NCBI GenBank assembly: GCA_007571095.1
Contig: RKSB01000110.1
Span: 1 to 7,048, forward strand
Length of the DNA stretch: 7,048 nucleotides
Source of the DNA: K189A clade bacterium
GTDB taxonomy: Bacteria; Pseudomonadota; Gammaproteobacteria; Pseudomonadales; Azotimanducaceae
Reading direction: 5' to 3'
Positions 1-6,979 of the stretch are shown piece after piece. Position numbers and translations under genes: made by a program. The notes under the pieces are model-generated. The model did not search any database and had not been told where the DNA came from. It saw only the letters and a list, made by a program, of their open reading frames with translations. Positions within the stretch are counted from its first letter, which is position 1. The number at the start of each line of letters is the position of its first letter.

Positions 1-1
1 A

Positions 2-2287
2 CCCCTGACCCTGCCTTCCCTGCCGGAATATTCGGCGATTGTCTGGTGGCTTTCTGCACTTGTCCTGAGCCTTGTTTGCAGCCGTTTGCCCTCAAGGCCA
101 ACGCGCCTCGCCGGTCTGTTTGTTGCCGGTGCCTGCTGGACACTGGCGGCTGCCCAGACCTGGTTGAACAGCAAGTTGCCGGCTTCTTTTGATACGTGTG
201 ATTTGACCATTCAAGGGCGAGTGACCGGATTGCCTGATCAGGATGGAGGCCGCCTGCGGTTTGACTTTCGAGTGAGCACCAGCGAGGGTCATTGCTCAAA
301 CGACAGGCGAGAGATCTGGACGCTTGAAGAAAATCATCGCCTGCGGTTGTCCGCTTATCGCAATTATCCGCCGGTGAGTGCGGGAGACTCCCTGATCCTG
401 AAAGTGCGTCTGCGCAGCCCTCGTGGCAGCACCAATCCGGGCGGATTCGATTACGAAGCCTGGCTGGCTTTACGAAAAATTGTGGCGGTCGGCTATGTAC
501 GGGATTTTGTTGGAATCAAGGCCGAAGGGGGCGGCATGGACAGTTGGCGAGAGGACATCAGCGGCCGCCTGGCGAAGGTTCCCGAACTCGACCACGCAGG
601 ACATATACGCGCACTGCTGCTGGCCGATCACAGGGGCCTGACCCAGTCAGACTGGGAAGTGCTGAGAAAAACCGGCACCGTGCATCTGCTCATTGTCTCG
701 GGGCTGCATATTTCGCTGGTTGCCCTTTTGGGGGGATTGTTGGGCAGCCTCCTCGGCGGCCGAGCAGGCGGCTTACGCTCAGGAGTGGTCTTCGCCTCCC
801 TGTTTGCTCTTGGCTACGCCCTGCTTGCAGGTTTTGGTATTGCCGCCCAAAGAGCCTGCCTGATGGTCGCCATTTTTACCGGATTCAGTCTGCTCAACAG
901 ACGAATACCCTTAAGCCATCGTTATCTTTATACGTTGCTCGCAGTTTTGCTGATTCGCCCGCTGGCTCCTCTGGCGGCCGGTTTCTGGCTGTCTTTCGGA
1001 GCCGTTCTGGTGTTGTTGACAGTCGCCGCACCCGTCATGAAGGCGCGCTGGCTTTGGCGGTTGCCCCTTGTGCAACTGATGCTGAGCCTGCTGTTGCTCC
1101 CCCTGCTTGCTTACTGGCAGGGAAGCGGTAGCCTGCTCGCTCCGCTCGCCAATCTGTTTGCGGTGCCTTTGCTGAGTTTGCTGATTTTGCCATGCCTGGT
1201 GGCCAGCCTGTTGATTGATCTGCCCGTCATGGCGATGGGCGGGCAGGCAGGCCTGTTTCTGCATGCTGCTGACTGGCTTCTGGGTATTCTGATGGGGAGT
1301 CTTGACTGGCTTGCGCAGGCGGCTACTCAATGGCACCCGCCTCGTAAACTGCTTTGGCTGGTGATCTGTGCGGGCTTGCTGGCTGTTCTTCCGCTGCCCT
1401 TGCCCTTGAGAGGCCAGGCGGTTCTTTTGTGGGTGGCTGGCCTGACACTTTCCTTTGCTCGAACGACTCATGATTTTCGTCTGGTCGCACTTGATGTGGG
1501 GCAGGGCTTAAGCGTTTTGATTCAGTCAGGACAGCAGGCGGCCGTCTATGACACGGGTGCCGCCTGGTCAGGCGGTTTTGATGCAGGAAGGGATGTGACA
1601 GCACCTGCTCTGGGGTACTTTGGAGTCGCTGAACTTACACACATTGTGGTCAGCCATGACGACCTGGACCATGCCGGCGGACTCGCCTCCCTGAAAAGCT
1701 TCTGGCCGACAGCCCGATTGGTGGCCAGCCAGAGACTCGACTCGTTATCACCTTCTCTGCCTGCCGATTGCCGAAAGGGCTATGAGTGGCAGCTCGGCCA
1801 GGTTCAATTCGAAGCCTTCGTGCTACTGCCCGAAAGCAAGGATGACAACGACCTTTCATGCGTCCTTTCTGTTTCTAACGGTGCCTTTCGAGTGCTTTTG
1901 CCGGGTGACATTTCGTTTCGGGCAGAGGACAGATGGCTCTCGCTGCCGAGTGCAAGCCGAGTCGACCTGCTGGTTGCCGCCCACCATGGAAGTTCCACCT
2001 CCTCCAGCACAGAGTTTCTTCGCCGCACAAGACCAGATCGCGTCCTCTACTCGGCTGGCTGGCGCAACCGCTTTGGCCACCCTTCGGCTGCCGCCTGTCG
2101 AAATGCCGAAAAGGTGCATGCAAGGCTCTTCAATACTGCTGTTCAGGGTGCTCTGGAGTTTTTGGTCAAGGACAATCGAGTCATCTCGACTCGTCTGTGG
2201 AGATGCCAATCGAGAAGGTGGTGGCGGTCACTGAATGCCACTGATTGCTCGGCCTCTGTCGGGCTGATTCAGGGGTGTGATTATTGA
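2..2287 (+). CDS. comEC: ComEC/Rec2 DNA-uptake channel protein, 5' partial
   Basis: Inner-membrane channel that carries single-stranded DNA into the cytoplasm during natural transformation. The frame is open to the left edge; the 28 codons before the TTG at 86 encode a hydrophobic segment (VWWLSALVLSLVC) that belongs to the usual first membrane helices, so the true start lies outside the window, probably by only a few dozen codons. In order: N-terminal helices, a soluble domain with two cysteines (about 150-540; the OB-fold/DUF4131 region in the family), then the Competence domain of many helices, opened by HLLIVSGLHI at 683-712. The C-terminal metallo-beta-lactamase-like domain starts at LDVGQG (1490-1507) and has SHDDLDHAGG (1652-1681), LLPGDIS near 1900, AHHGSS (1979-1996) and GHPS (2075-2086), so its putative metal ligands look intact. 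About 761 residues are visible, near full family length, with no frameshift. Whether the organism is transformable cannot be told from here. Confidence 0.93.
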   Translation, partial: PLTLPSLPEYSAIVWWLSALVLSLVCSRLPSRPTRLAGLFVAGACWTLAAAQTWLNSKLPASFDTCDLTIQGRVTGLPDQDGGRLRFDFRVSTSEGHCSNDRREIWTLEENHRLRLSAYRNYPPVSAGDSLILKVRLRSPRGSTNPGGFDYEAWLALRKIVAVGYVRDFVGIKAEGGGMDSWREDISGRLAKVPELDHAGHIRALLLADHRGLTQSDWEVLRKTGTVHLLIVSGLHISLVALLGGLLGSLLGGRAGGLRSGVVFASLFALGYALLAGFGIAAQRACLMVAIFTGFSLLNRRIPLSHRYLYTLLAVLLIRPLAPLAAGFWLSFGAVLVLLTVAAPVMKARWLWRLPLVQLMLSLLLLPLLAYWQGSGSLLAPLANLFAVPLLSLLILPCLVASLLIDLPVMAMGGQAGLFLHAADWLLGILMGSLDWLAQAATQWHPPRKLLWLVICAGLLAVLPLPLPLRGQAVLLWVAGLTLSFARTTHDFRLVALDVGQGLSVLIQSGQQAAVYDTGAAWSGGFDAGRDVTAPALGYFGVAELTHIVVSHDDLDHAGGLASLKSFWPTARLVASQRLDSLSPSLPADCRKGYEWQLGQVQFEAFVLLPESKDDNDLSCVLSVSNGAFRVLLPGDISFRAEDRWLSLPSASRVDLLVAAHHGSSTSSSTEFLRRTRPDRVLYSAGWRNRFGHPSAAACRNAEKVHARLFNTAVQGALEFLVKDNRVISTRLWRCQSRRWWRSLNATDCSASVGLIQGCDY

Positions 2288-2311
2288 AAATCGCATAGGC
2301 AGACCTCATTT
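2283..2311 (+). promoter_or_regulatory. Sigma-32 (RpoH) heat-shock promoter for clpB
   Basis: The -35 element ATTGAAA lies at 2283-2289 and the -10 element CCTCATTT at 2304-2311, separated by 14 bases. Against the known sigma-32 consensus (CTTGAAA, 13-15 bases, CCCCATNT) there is one mismatch in each element and the spacing is ideal. The -35 box includes the TGA stop of comEC (2285-2287). A start site about 7 bases past the -10 box would give a leader of roughly 35 bases before clpB, a classic RpoH target. The assignment is by motif and context only. Confidence 0.8.
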
Positions 2312-2341
2312 TTCCTGAGTAGAGGCACAGGGTTTTACAAA

Positions 2342-2346
2342 AGAGG
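2342..2346 (+). promoter_or_regulatory. Ribosome binding site of clpB
   Basis: AGAGG ends 7 bases before the ATG at 2354. This supports that ATG rather than the second in-frame ATG at 2360, as does the match of MRMDKLT with the MRLDRLT start of E. coli ClpB. Confidence 0.7.
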
Positions 2347-2353
2347 TTTCGTT

Positions 2354-4936
2354 ATGCGAATGGACAAATTAACTGAACAGGTTCAGGCGGCATTGGCCGA
2401 CGCCCAGTCGTTTGCCCTGGCAAGGGATCAGAGTTCTGTCGAGCCCCTGCATCTGGTGCATGCGGTACTTGACCAGTCGGACGGTGCCCTGCTCAAGGCA
2501 CTTGCTCGTGCCGGCGTAGCTGTTGATTCGATTGTCGAGTCGCTGGAGAAGTTCATCGCCGATCTGCCCAAACTGTCCAGGCCAGTCGGCGATATCGAAT
2601 TTTCGAGAGACCTGATAAGGCTGCTGAACCGAGCTGACAAGGAAAGCAGCCTGCGAGAAGGTCGGCATATATCCGGTGAAATGATTCTGCTGGCGGCCAG
2701 TCTCGGCGACGACAGGGTTTCTCGCTTGCTGGCTGAACATGGGCTGACCGCTCAGGTGGCCCGAAAGATAGTTGAGTCCGAGCTGGTCGCAAATTCGGCA
2801 AATGGCGACGAGGGCGACGCGCAGGCTTTGGAAAGGTTTACGGTAGATCTCTCGGAGCAGGCGGAGAAGGGCAAACTTGATCCGGTGATCGGACGAGACG
2901 AGGAAATTCGCAGGACGATACAGGTCTTGCAAAGAAGAACCAAAAACAATCCGGTGTTGATTGGAGAGCCTGGCGTAGGCAAGACGGCCATTGTTGAAGG
3001 GCTGGCCCAGCGCATATTCAAGGGCGAGGTGCCTGAAGGCATCAAAAACAAGAGGATTCTGTCACTCGATCTGGCGGCTCTGATCGCAGGTACCAAATTT
3101 CGAGGCGAGTTTGAAGAACGGCTGAAATCGGTACTCAAGGCACTGTCAAAACAGGAAAGAGGGATCATTCTGTTTATCGATGAACTGCACATGGTGGTGG
3201 GTGCCGGCAAGGCGGATGGCTCGATAGACGCAGGCAATATGCTCAAGCCCGCGCTGGCCAGAGGCGAGTTGCATTGCGTGGGTGCAACCACCCTGAATGA
3301 ATACACGCAACACATCGAAAAGGATGCGGCTCTGGAAAGGCGCTTTCAGAAGGTGCTGGTCGATTCACCCTCAGAAGCAGATGCGATTGCCATTTTGCGA
3401 GGACTCAAGGAAAGATACGAAATTCACCATGGCACGGATATCACCGATCCGGCCATCATCGCTGCGGTTCGGCTTTCAACAAGGTATATCGTTGACCGGC
3501 AATTGCCTGACAAGGCGATTGATTTGATTGACGAGGCAGCCAGCCGTATTCGTATGGCAATGGACTCAAAACCCGAAGAAATAGACCGGCTCGACCGCCG
3601 GCTGATTCAGTTGAAGATTGAGCAGGCGGCCCTGAGCAGGGAATCGGATGAGGCATCTCGACAGCGGTTGAGCGACCTTGAACAGGAAATACGAGAGCTT
3701 GAAGGCGAGCATGCTCAACTCAATTCAGAGTGGGAGTCGGAGAAGAAGCTTCTGCAGGAAGGTCAGCAGATCAAGGAAAAGCTGGACGAGGCCAAATCGG
3801 AACTGGAGCAGCTTCGGCAAACTGCTGACCTGGAGAAGATGGCCGAGATTCAATACGGCGTGATTCCGGCACTTGAAAAGCAGCTGGAGTCCTTCAGCGG
3901 CAGAGACTCAGAACAGGCCAGACTGCTCTCGAACAAGGTGGGTGAGATTGAAATCGCCAACATTGTCTCTCGCTGGACCGGCATTCCCGTTGACAAAATG
4001 ATGGAAGGCGAGCGCGGCCGGCTGACTCACCTTGAGGACCTGTTGCACAAATCGGTTGTCGGACAGGACAAGGCCATTGTCGCAGTCGCCAATGCGGTGA
4101 GGCGTGCACGTACCGGCTTGTCTGACCCGCATCGACCAAGCGGCTCGTTTCTTTTCCTGGGACCTACGGGAGTGGGCAAAACCGAACTCTGCAAGGCACT
4201 GGCTGAAAGCCTCTTTGACAGCAGAGAGGCGATGGTTCGACTCGATATGTCGGAATTCATGGAGCAGCATTCGGTCTCTCGACTGATCGGTGCACCGCCC
4301 GGCTATATCGGTCATGAGGAGGAGGGCTATCTCACCGGAGCAGTCAGACGTAAGCCTTATTCGCTTATCCTGCTTGACGAAATAGAAAAGGCGCATGCAG
4401 ATGTATTCAATATCCTGCTGCAGGTACTGGACGACGGTCGCTTGACGGATTCTCACGGCAGAACGGTGAATTTTCGGAATACAGTATTGGTGATGACATC
4501 CAATCTGGGCTCCGAGTTGATTCAGGAAATGACGACGGCGGGCAGATCGCATGAGGAAATCGAGACAGAAGTCGTAAAGATAACCTCTCGGCATTTTCGG
4601 CCGGAATTTTTGAACAGGATTGATGAAATGATCTGCTTTCATGTGTTTTCCAAAAAGGACATGGAGGATATTGCAGAGATACAGCTCGGGTTGCTGGCTC
4701 AGCGGTTGGCAGAACAATCCATTACAATAGACTTTGACCCATCGGTGAGGACCTTCCTGGCAGAACATGGCTATGACCCTGTTTATGGAGCCAGACCCTT
4801 GAAACGAGTCATTCAAAGGCATCTCGAAAATCCCCTGGCAGAAAAAATCCTTGACGGTTTTATTGGCCCTCACTCCGAAGTTCAGGCAAGCCTGTCCTCG
4901 AATGGCGAACAGATACGTTTTTCTCGACAGCCATAG
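2354..4936 (+). CDS. clpB: ATP-dependent disaggregase chaperone ClpB
   Basis: Hsp100 AAA+ hexamer that pulls polypeptides out of aggregates in the cytoplasm, working with DnaK-DnaJ-GrpE after heat stress. At 860 residues it matches the E. coli length (857). Order: Clp N domain (1-145); first ATPase domain with Walker A GEPGVGKT (204-211), Walker B FIDE (274-277) and arginine fingers R329/R330; coiled-coil middle domain (about 405-525), which marks ClpB rather than ClpA or ClpC; second ATPase domain with Walker A GPTGVGKT (603-610), Walker B LLDE (673-676) and sensor-2 GARPLKR (812-818); small C-terminal domain. There is no ClpP-binding IGF/IGL loop that I can see, as expected for ClpB. Pore loop 1 reads KFRG (248-251) where E. 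coli has KYRG, and the second pore loop reads GYIGHEEEG (650-658) where E. coli has GYVGYEEGG. It has its own heat-shock promoter and appears to be a single-gene unit. Confidence 0.98.
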   Translation: MRMDKLTEQVQAALADAQSFALARDQSSVEPLHLVHAVLDQSDGALLKALARAGVAVDSIVESLEKFIADLPKLSRPVGDIEFSRDLIRLLNRADKESSLREGRHISGEMILLAASLGDDRVSRLLAEHGLTAQVARKIVESELVANSANGDEGDAQALERFTVDLSEQAEKGKLDPVIGRDEEIRRTIQVLQRRTKNNPVLIGEPGVGKTAIVEGLAQRIFKGEVPEGIKNKRILSLDLAALIAGTKFRGEFEERLKSVLKALSKQERGIILFIDELHMVVGAGKADGSIDAGNMLKPALARGELHCVGATTLNEYTQHIEKDAALERRFQKVLVDSPSEADAIAILRGLKERYEIHHGTDITDPAIIAAVRLSTRYIVDRQLPDKAIDLIDEAASRIRMAMDSKPEEIDRLDRRLIQLKIEQAALSRESDEASRQRLSDLEQEIRELEGEHAQLNSEWESEKKLLQEGQQIKEKLDEAKSELEQLRQTADLEKMAEIQYGVIPALEKQLESFSGRDSEQARLLSNKVGEIEIANIVSRWTGIPVDKMMEGERGRLTHLEDLLHKSVVGQDKAIVAVANAVRRARTGLSDPHRPSGSFLFLGPTGVGKTELCKALAESLFDSREAMVRLDMSEFMEQHSVSRLIGAPPGYIGHEEEGYLTGAVRRKPYSLILLDEIEKAHADVFNILLQVLDDGRLTDSHGRTVNFRNTVLVMTSNLGSELIQEMTTAGRSHEEIETEVVKITSRHFRPEFLNRIDEMICFHVFSKKDMEDIAEIQLGLLAQRLAEQSITIDFDPSVRTFLAEHGYDPVYGARPLKRVIQRHLENPLAEKILDGFIGPHSEVQASLSSNGEQIRFSRQP

Positions 4937-4942
4937 GCGAAT

Positions 4943-4978
4943 CAGCCTGTTTGACCGGTTCGGGTTGACGCAGCCTGT
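4943..4978 (+). repeat. 8-base direct repeat CAGCCTGT upstream of galU
   Basis: CAGCCTGT occurs at 4943-4950 and again at 4971-4978, 28 bases apart start to start. Between the copies are two TTGAC boxes (4951-4955 and 4965-4969). The pair could be a regulator site, as the copies would lie on nearly the same face of the helix, or chance; nothing in the sequence decides it. Confidence 0.35.
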
Positions 4979-4993
4979 AACAATTTTTTTGAA
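4951..4993 (+). promoter_or_regulatory. Weak sigma-70 promoter candidate(s) for galU
   Basis: Two good -35 boxes are present: TTGACC at 4951-4956 and TTGACG at 4965-4970. The partners are poor. TTGACC could pair with TGTAAC (4976-4981, four of six) but at a long 19-base spacing; TTGACG at a 17-base spacing meets only TTTGAA (4988-4993, three of six). galU follows the stand-alone heat-shock gene clpB and would be expected to have its own promoter, but which pair works is not clear from the sequence. Confidence 0.35.
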
Positions 4994-5015
4994 CGGGCGG
5001 TCGCCGACTGCTTAC

Positions 5016-5020
5016 GAAGG
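5016..5020 (+). promoter_or_regulatory. Ribosome binding site of galU with short spacing
   Basis: GAAGG ends only 3 bases before the ATG at 5024, tighter than the usual 5 to 9. The start is nevertheless well fixed, because MITKCVFPVAGYGTRFLPAT lines up from its first residue with known GalU proteins. Confidence 0.5.
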
Positions 5021-5023
5021 CCT

Positions 5024-5854
5024 ATGATTACAAAATGTGTTTTTCCTGTTGCCGGCTACGGCACCCGATTTTTACCGGCGACCAAATCCACGCCCAAGGA
5101 AATGCTGCCTGTCGTCAACAAGCCCTTGCTGCATTACGCAGTCGAGGAGGCCTGTGCAGCCGGTATTCAGGACATGATCATGGTGACTTCGAGAGGCAAG
5201 CATTCCATACAGGACTATTTTGATGTCAGCTATGAACTTGACAGCCATATCGCCGGCACTCCGGCTGAAAAAAGCCTTTACAGCATTCGGGGTCTGCTGA
5301 AGAACTGCACTTTCTCTTACACACGTCAGAATGAAATCAAGGGTCTCGGGCATGCGGTCTTTTCGGCGCGTCACCTGCTGGACAGCCAACCCTTTGCCGT
5401 CACTCTGGCCGACGATCTCTGCATCACTCCGAAAAATTCGCCTGGCATTCTTTCGTCCCTTCAGCAGTTGCATCAGGAGCATGGGTGTAGCGTGGTTGCT
5501 CTGGCCGAGGTTGACGACGAAAAGGTCAGCCGCTACGGAGTGATTCGAGGAAAGCAATTGAGCGACCGAGTGTGGAAGATCGAGGATATGGTCGAAAAAC
5601 CAACGCTAAAGGAGGCACCCAGTCGGCTCGCCGTTGTCGGGCGCTATCTGCTGACTTCCGACCTTCTCGAACTGCTGGGCCAAACAGAAGCAGGCCGCAA
5701 CAACGAAATCCAGATCACCGATGCCCTGAAGCAGAAGGCCCAAAAAGGAGAAATGCTGGGGTATCTTTTTGACGGCCAATGGTTCGACTGTGGCAGCGTC
5801 AAGGGCTTCGTGGCTGCTACCAACCATGTGTACTCGAATCTGTCCACCGACTGA
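5024..5854 (+). CDS. galU: UTP-glucose-1-phosphate uridylyltransferase (UDP-glucose pyrophosphorylase)
   Basis: Cytoplasmic enzyme that converts UTP and glucose 1-phosphate to UDP-glucose and pyrophosphate, supplying glucosyl groups for lipopolysaccharide core, exopolysaccharide and trehalose or glucan synthesis. The 276 residues fit the short Pseudomonas-type GalU (about 280). Visible motifs: the nucleotide-binding signature GYGTRFLPAT (11-20) followed by PKEMLPVVNKP (24-34); the Mg-binding LADD (128-131); YTRQNEIKGLGHA (99-111), which contacts the sugar nucleotide in the family; VEKP (190-193); EIQITDAL (228-235); and FDCGS (254-258). The segment before EIQITDAL reads GRNN where Pseudomonas has GKGG; this is a mild change, as other GalU proteins also carry Asn there. 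The gene lies 87 bases after clpB and 67 before exbB, so it is probably its own transcription unit. RfbA/RmlA and GlgC are excluded by the signature and length. Confidence 0.96.
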   Translation: MITKCVFPVAGYGTRFLPATKSTPKEMLPVVNKPLLHYAVEEACAAGIQDMIMVTSRGKHSIQDYFDVSYELDSHIAGTPAEKSLYSIRGLLKNCTFSYTRQNEIKGLGHAVFSARHLLDSQPFAVTLADDLCITPKNSPGILSSLQQLHQEHGCSVVALAEVDDEKVSRYGVIRGKQLSDRVWKIEDMVEKPTLKEAPSRLAVVGRYLLTSDLLELLGQTEAGRNNEIQITDALKQKAQKGEMLGYLFDGQWFDCGSVKGFVAATNHVYSNLSTD

Positions 5855-5873
5855 ATTTGGGCGGTGACTGCTG

Positions 5874-5882
5874 TGGTATGCT
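5874..5882 (+). promoter_or_regulatory. Extended -10 promoter candidate for the exbB-exbD-kdsB operon
   Basis: TGGTATGCT combines the extended -10 TG dinucleotide (5874-5875) with a hexamer TATGCT (5877-5882) that matches TATAAT at four of six bases. No convincing -35 box lies at the right distance, which extended -10 promoters often do not need. Transcription would start near 5889 and give a leader of about 33 bases to the exbB GTG. It is the only promoter-like sequence I see in the gap between galU and exbB. Confidence 0.4.
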
Positions 5883-5921
5883 AAATCGTTTCGGGTTTCG
5901 GAAGTCAGGGCAAGTCCGGTC

Positions 5922-6545
5922 GTGTTAGAGATTATATGGGCTGGCGGTTGGCTGATGTTGCCCATCCTGCTGTGTTCGATACTGGCTGTAGCGATATGCA
6001 TTGATCGCATGATCGCTCTTCGGCCCGACAAGACCGTACCCGCTCGATTGCTCGGCAAAATTCAGCAGGCGATCAACGGAGAAATCCCTGTTGACTCGCT
6101 GACCGAATTTGCCAAAGACTCTCTGTTGGGTGAAATTCTGATGACCGGGCTGGGTGCCGGTCAACGCAACCCTGCTGTGTCGGCATTTGAGGAAGCCGGC
6201 GCGCTTGCCGTTCAAAAAATGGAACGTTATCTGACCACTCTGGGCACTATTGCGGTGATCTCTCCTCTGCTTGGTCTGCTGGGCACCGTGGTTGGCATGA
6301 TCAAGGTGCTTTCTTCAGTCGGCCAGGCGGGTCAACTTGACTCTGGTCTTTTTGTCAGCGGTATTTCCGAGGCCCTGGCAACGACGGCACTTGGGCTGAT
6401 TGTGGCTATACCGGCACTGGTCTGCCATCGTCATTTTGTTCGCCGAGTCGATGAGTTTACCCTGACCATGGAGGCTGCTGCAGAACGGGTGAAAACGATT
6501 CTTTACCGCAAGGATAATTCGGGTCGCTCATCGGATACCCCTTGA
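5922..6545 (+). CDS. exbB: ExbB/TolQ-family proton-channel protein (MotA/TolQ/ExbB)
   Basis: Inner-membrane subunit of a proton-motive-force-driven motor; it forms the pentamer that holds the ExbD dimer. The 207 residues show three hydrophobic segments: about 8-30, then 105-130 and 150-170 after a cytoplasmic loop, the typical ExbB/TolQ plan. Family signatures are the opening WAGGWLMLPILLCSI (6-20), GLLGTVVGMI (118-127) with T122, and ISEALATTALGL (148-159) with T154/T155; these threonines fall at the helix positions that face the proton path in ExbB and TolQ. The GTG start gives the N-terminus usual for the family; a weak AGGG lies 11 bases upstream. It overlaps exbD by 4 bases. No tonB, tolA, tolB or pal lies nearby, so a role at TonB receptors or in the Tol-Pal system cannot be assigned; the kdsB linkage instead suggests an envelope or lipopolysaccharide setting. 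The symbol follows Pseudomonas-type usage. Confidence 0.88.
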   Translation: MLEIIWAGGWLMLPILLCSILAVAICIDRMIALRPDKTVPARLLGKIQQAINGEIPVDSLTEFAKDSLLGEILMTGLGAGQRNPAVSAFEEAGALAVQKMERYLTTLGTIAVISPLLGLLGTVVGMIKVLSSVGQAGQLDSGLFVSGISEALATTALGLIVAIPALVCHRHFVRRVDEFTLTMEAAAERVKTILYRKDNSGRSSDTP

Positions 6546-6979
6546 AATTCCAGCGCAAACCACAACGCGAAGTTCGGCTTGATCTGACTGCCCTGCTGGA
6601 CGTTGTTTTTCTTCTGCTCTTCTTTCTGATTGTGTCAGCCAAATTTGTGGAACAGTCTCAGTTGACGGTCAATTTGCCGGAAGCCGCCGGAGACAGCACG
6701 GAAGAAGAGCATCAATGGTTGACCGTGGCAGTGGACAAGCTTGGCCGGTATGCCATCAACGAAGGCCCTTTCGACATAATTGGCGAGTCAGACCTGATAG
6801 CAGTCATTGCTGCCGAGGCCGCCCGGCAAGAGGAGCCTCGCCTGCGCATCGCAGCCGATGCAAAAGCCAGTCATGAGTCTGTGGTCAGAGTGATGGAAGC
6901 CGCTCGCCAACTCGGCCTGACTCGAGTGGCTATCAGCAGCGAAGAAAGGCCAGCGAGTCTACCCGAGCAGACAGAGTGA
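6542..6979 (+). CDS. exbD: ExbD/TolR-family proton-channel protein
   Basis: Partner of ExbB: a single-helix inner-membrane protein with a periplasmic domain that couples proton flow to motion. The 145 residues show a short basic N-terminus (MKFQRKPQREVR), one membrane helix (about 15-36) and a periplasmic domain to the end. Within LTALLDVVF the aspartate D20 is at the place of the essential proton-carrying aspartate of ExbD and TolR. The conserved tail motif is seen as ADAKASHESVVRVMEAA (105-121). The start is a TTG whose last two bases form the exbB stop (TTGA, 6542-6545); no Shine-Dalgarno sequence precedes it, so translation probably depends on ribosomes finishing exbB. Homologues begin with nearly the same MKF-RKP residues, which supports this unusual start. 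The acidic end overlaps kdsB by 4 bases. Confidence 0.88.
   Translation: MKFQRKPQREVRLDLTALLDVVFLLLFFLIVSAKFVEQSQLTVNLPEAAGDSTEEEHQWLTVAVDKLGRYAINEGPFDIIGESDLIAVIAAEAARQEEPRLRIAADAKASHESVVRVMEAARQLGLTRVAISSEERPASLPEQTE

Noticed and set aside
86..88. TTG at 86 as the start of comEC
   Set aside because: The frame continues open to the window edge and encodes a hydrophobic stretch expected in the N-terminus of ComEC, so the start is upstream of the window.
544..1131. 195-codon open frame on the + strand overlapping comEC in another frame
   Set aside because: It is Arg/Ser/Pro-rich, matches no family I know and sits within the conserved ComEC frame; it is a shadow.
911..1471. 186-codon open frame on the - strand inside comEC
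   Set aside because: The translation is a Gln/Arg-rich low-complexity chain, which is what the Leu/Ala-rich membrane segments of ComEC give when read backwards.
2780..2830. Internal start producing a short ClpB form, as known in E. coli
   Set aside because: The E. coli internal GTG has no counterpart at the same place. The TTG at 2828 has AGGG 13 bases upstream, which is too far to be convincing.
3908..4873. 321-codon open frame on the - strand inside clpB
   Set aside because: It lies wholly opposite a highly conserved gene, its translation has no recognisable domain or plausible composition, and open antisense frames are common opposite conserved genes with this codon use.
4965..4990. Possible rho-independent terminator after clpB
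   Set aside because: A GTTGAC/GTAAC hairpin with a bulge before AATTTTTTT forms only about five base pairs with few G-C pairs; it is too weak to call, although the T run is suggestive.
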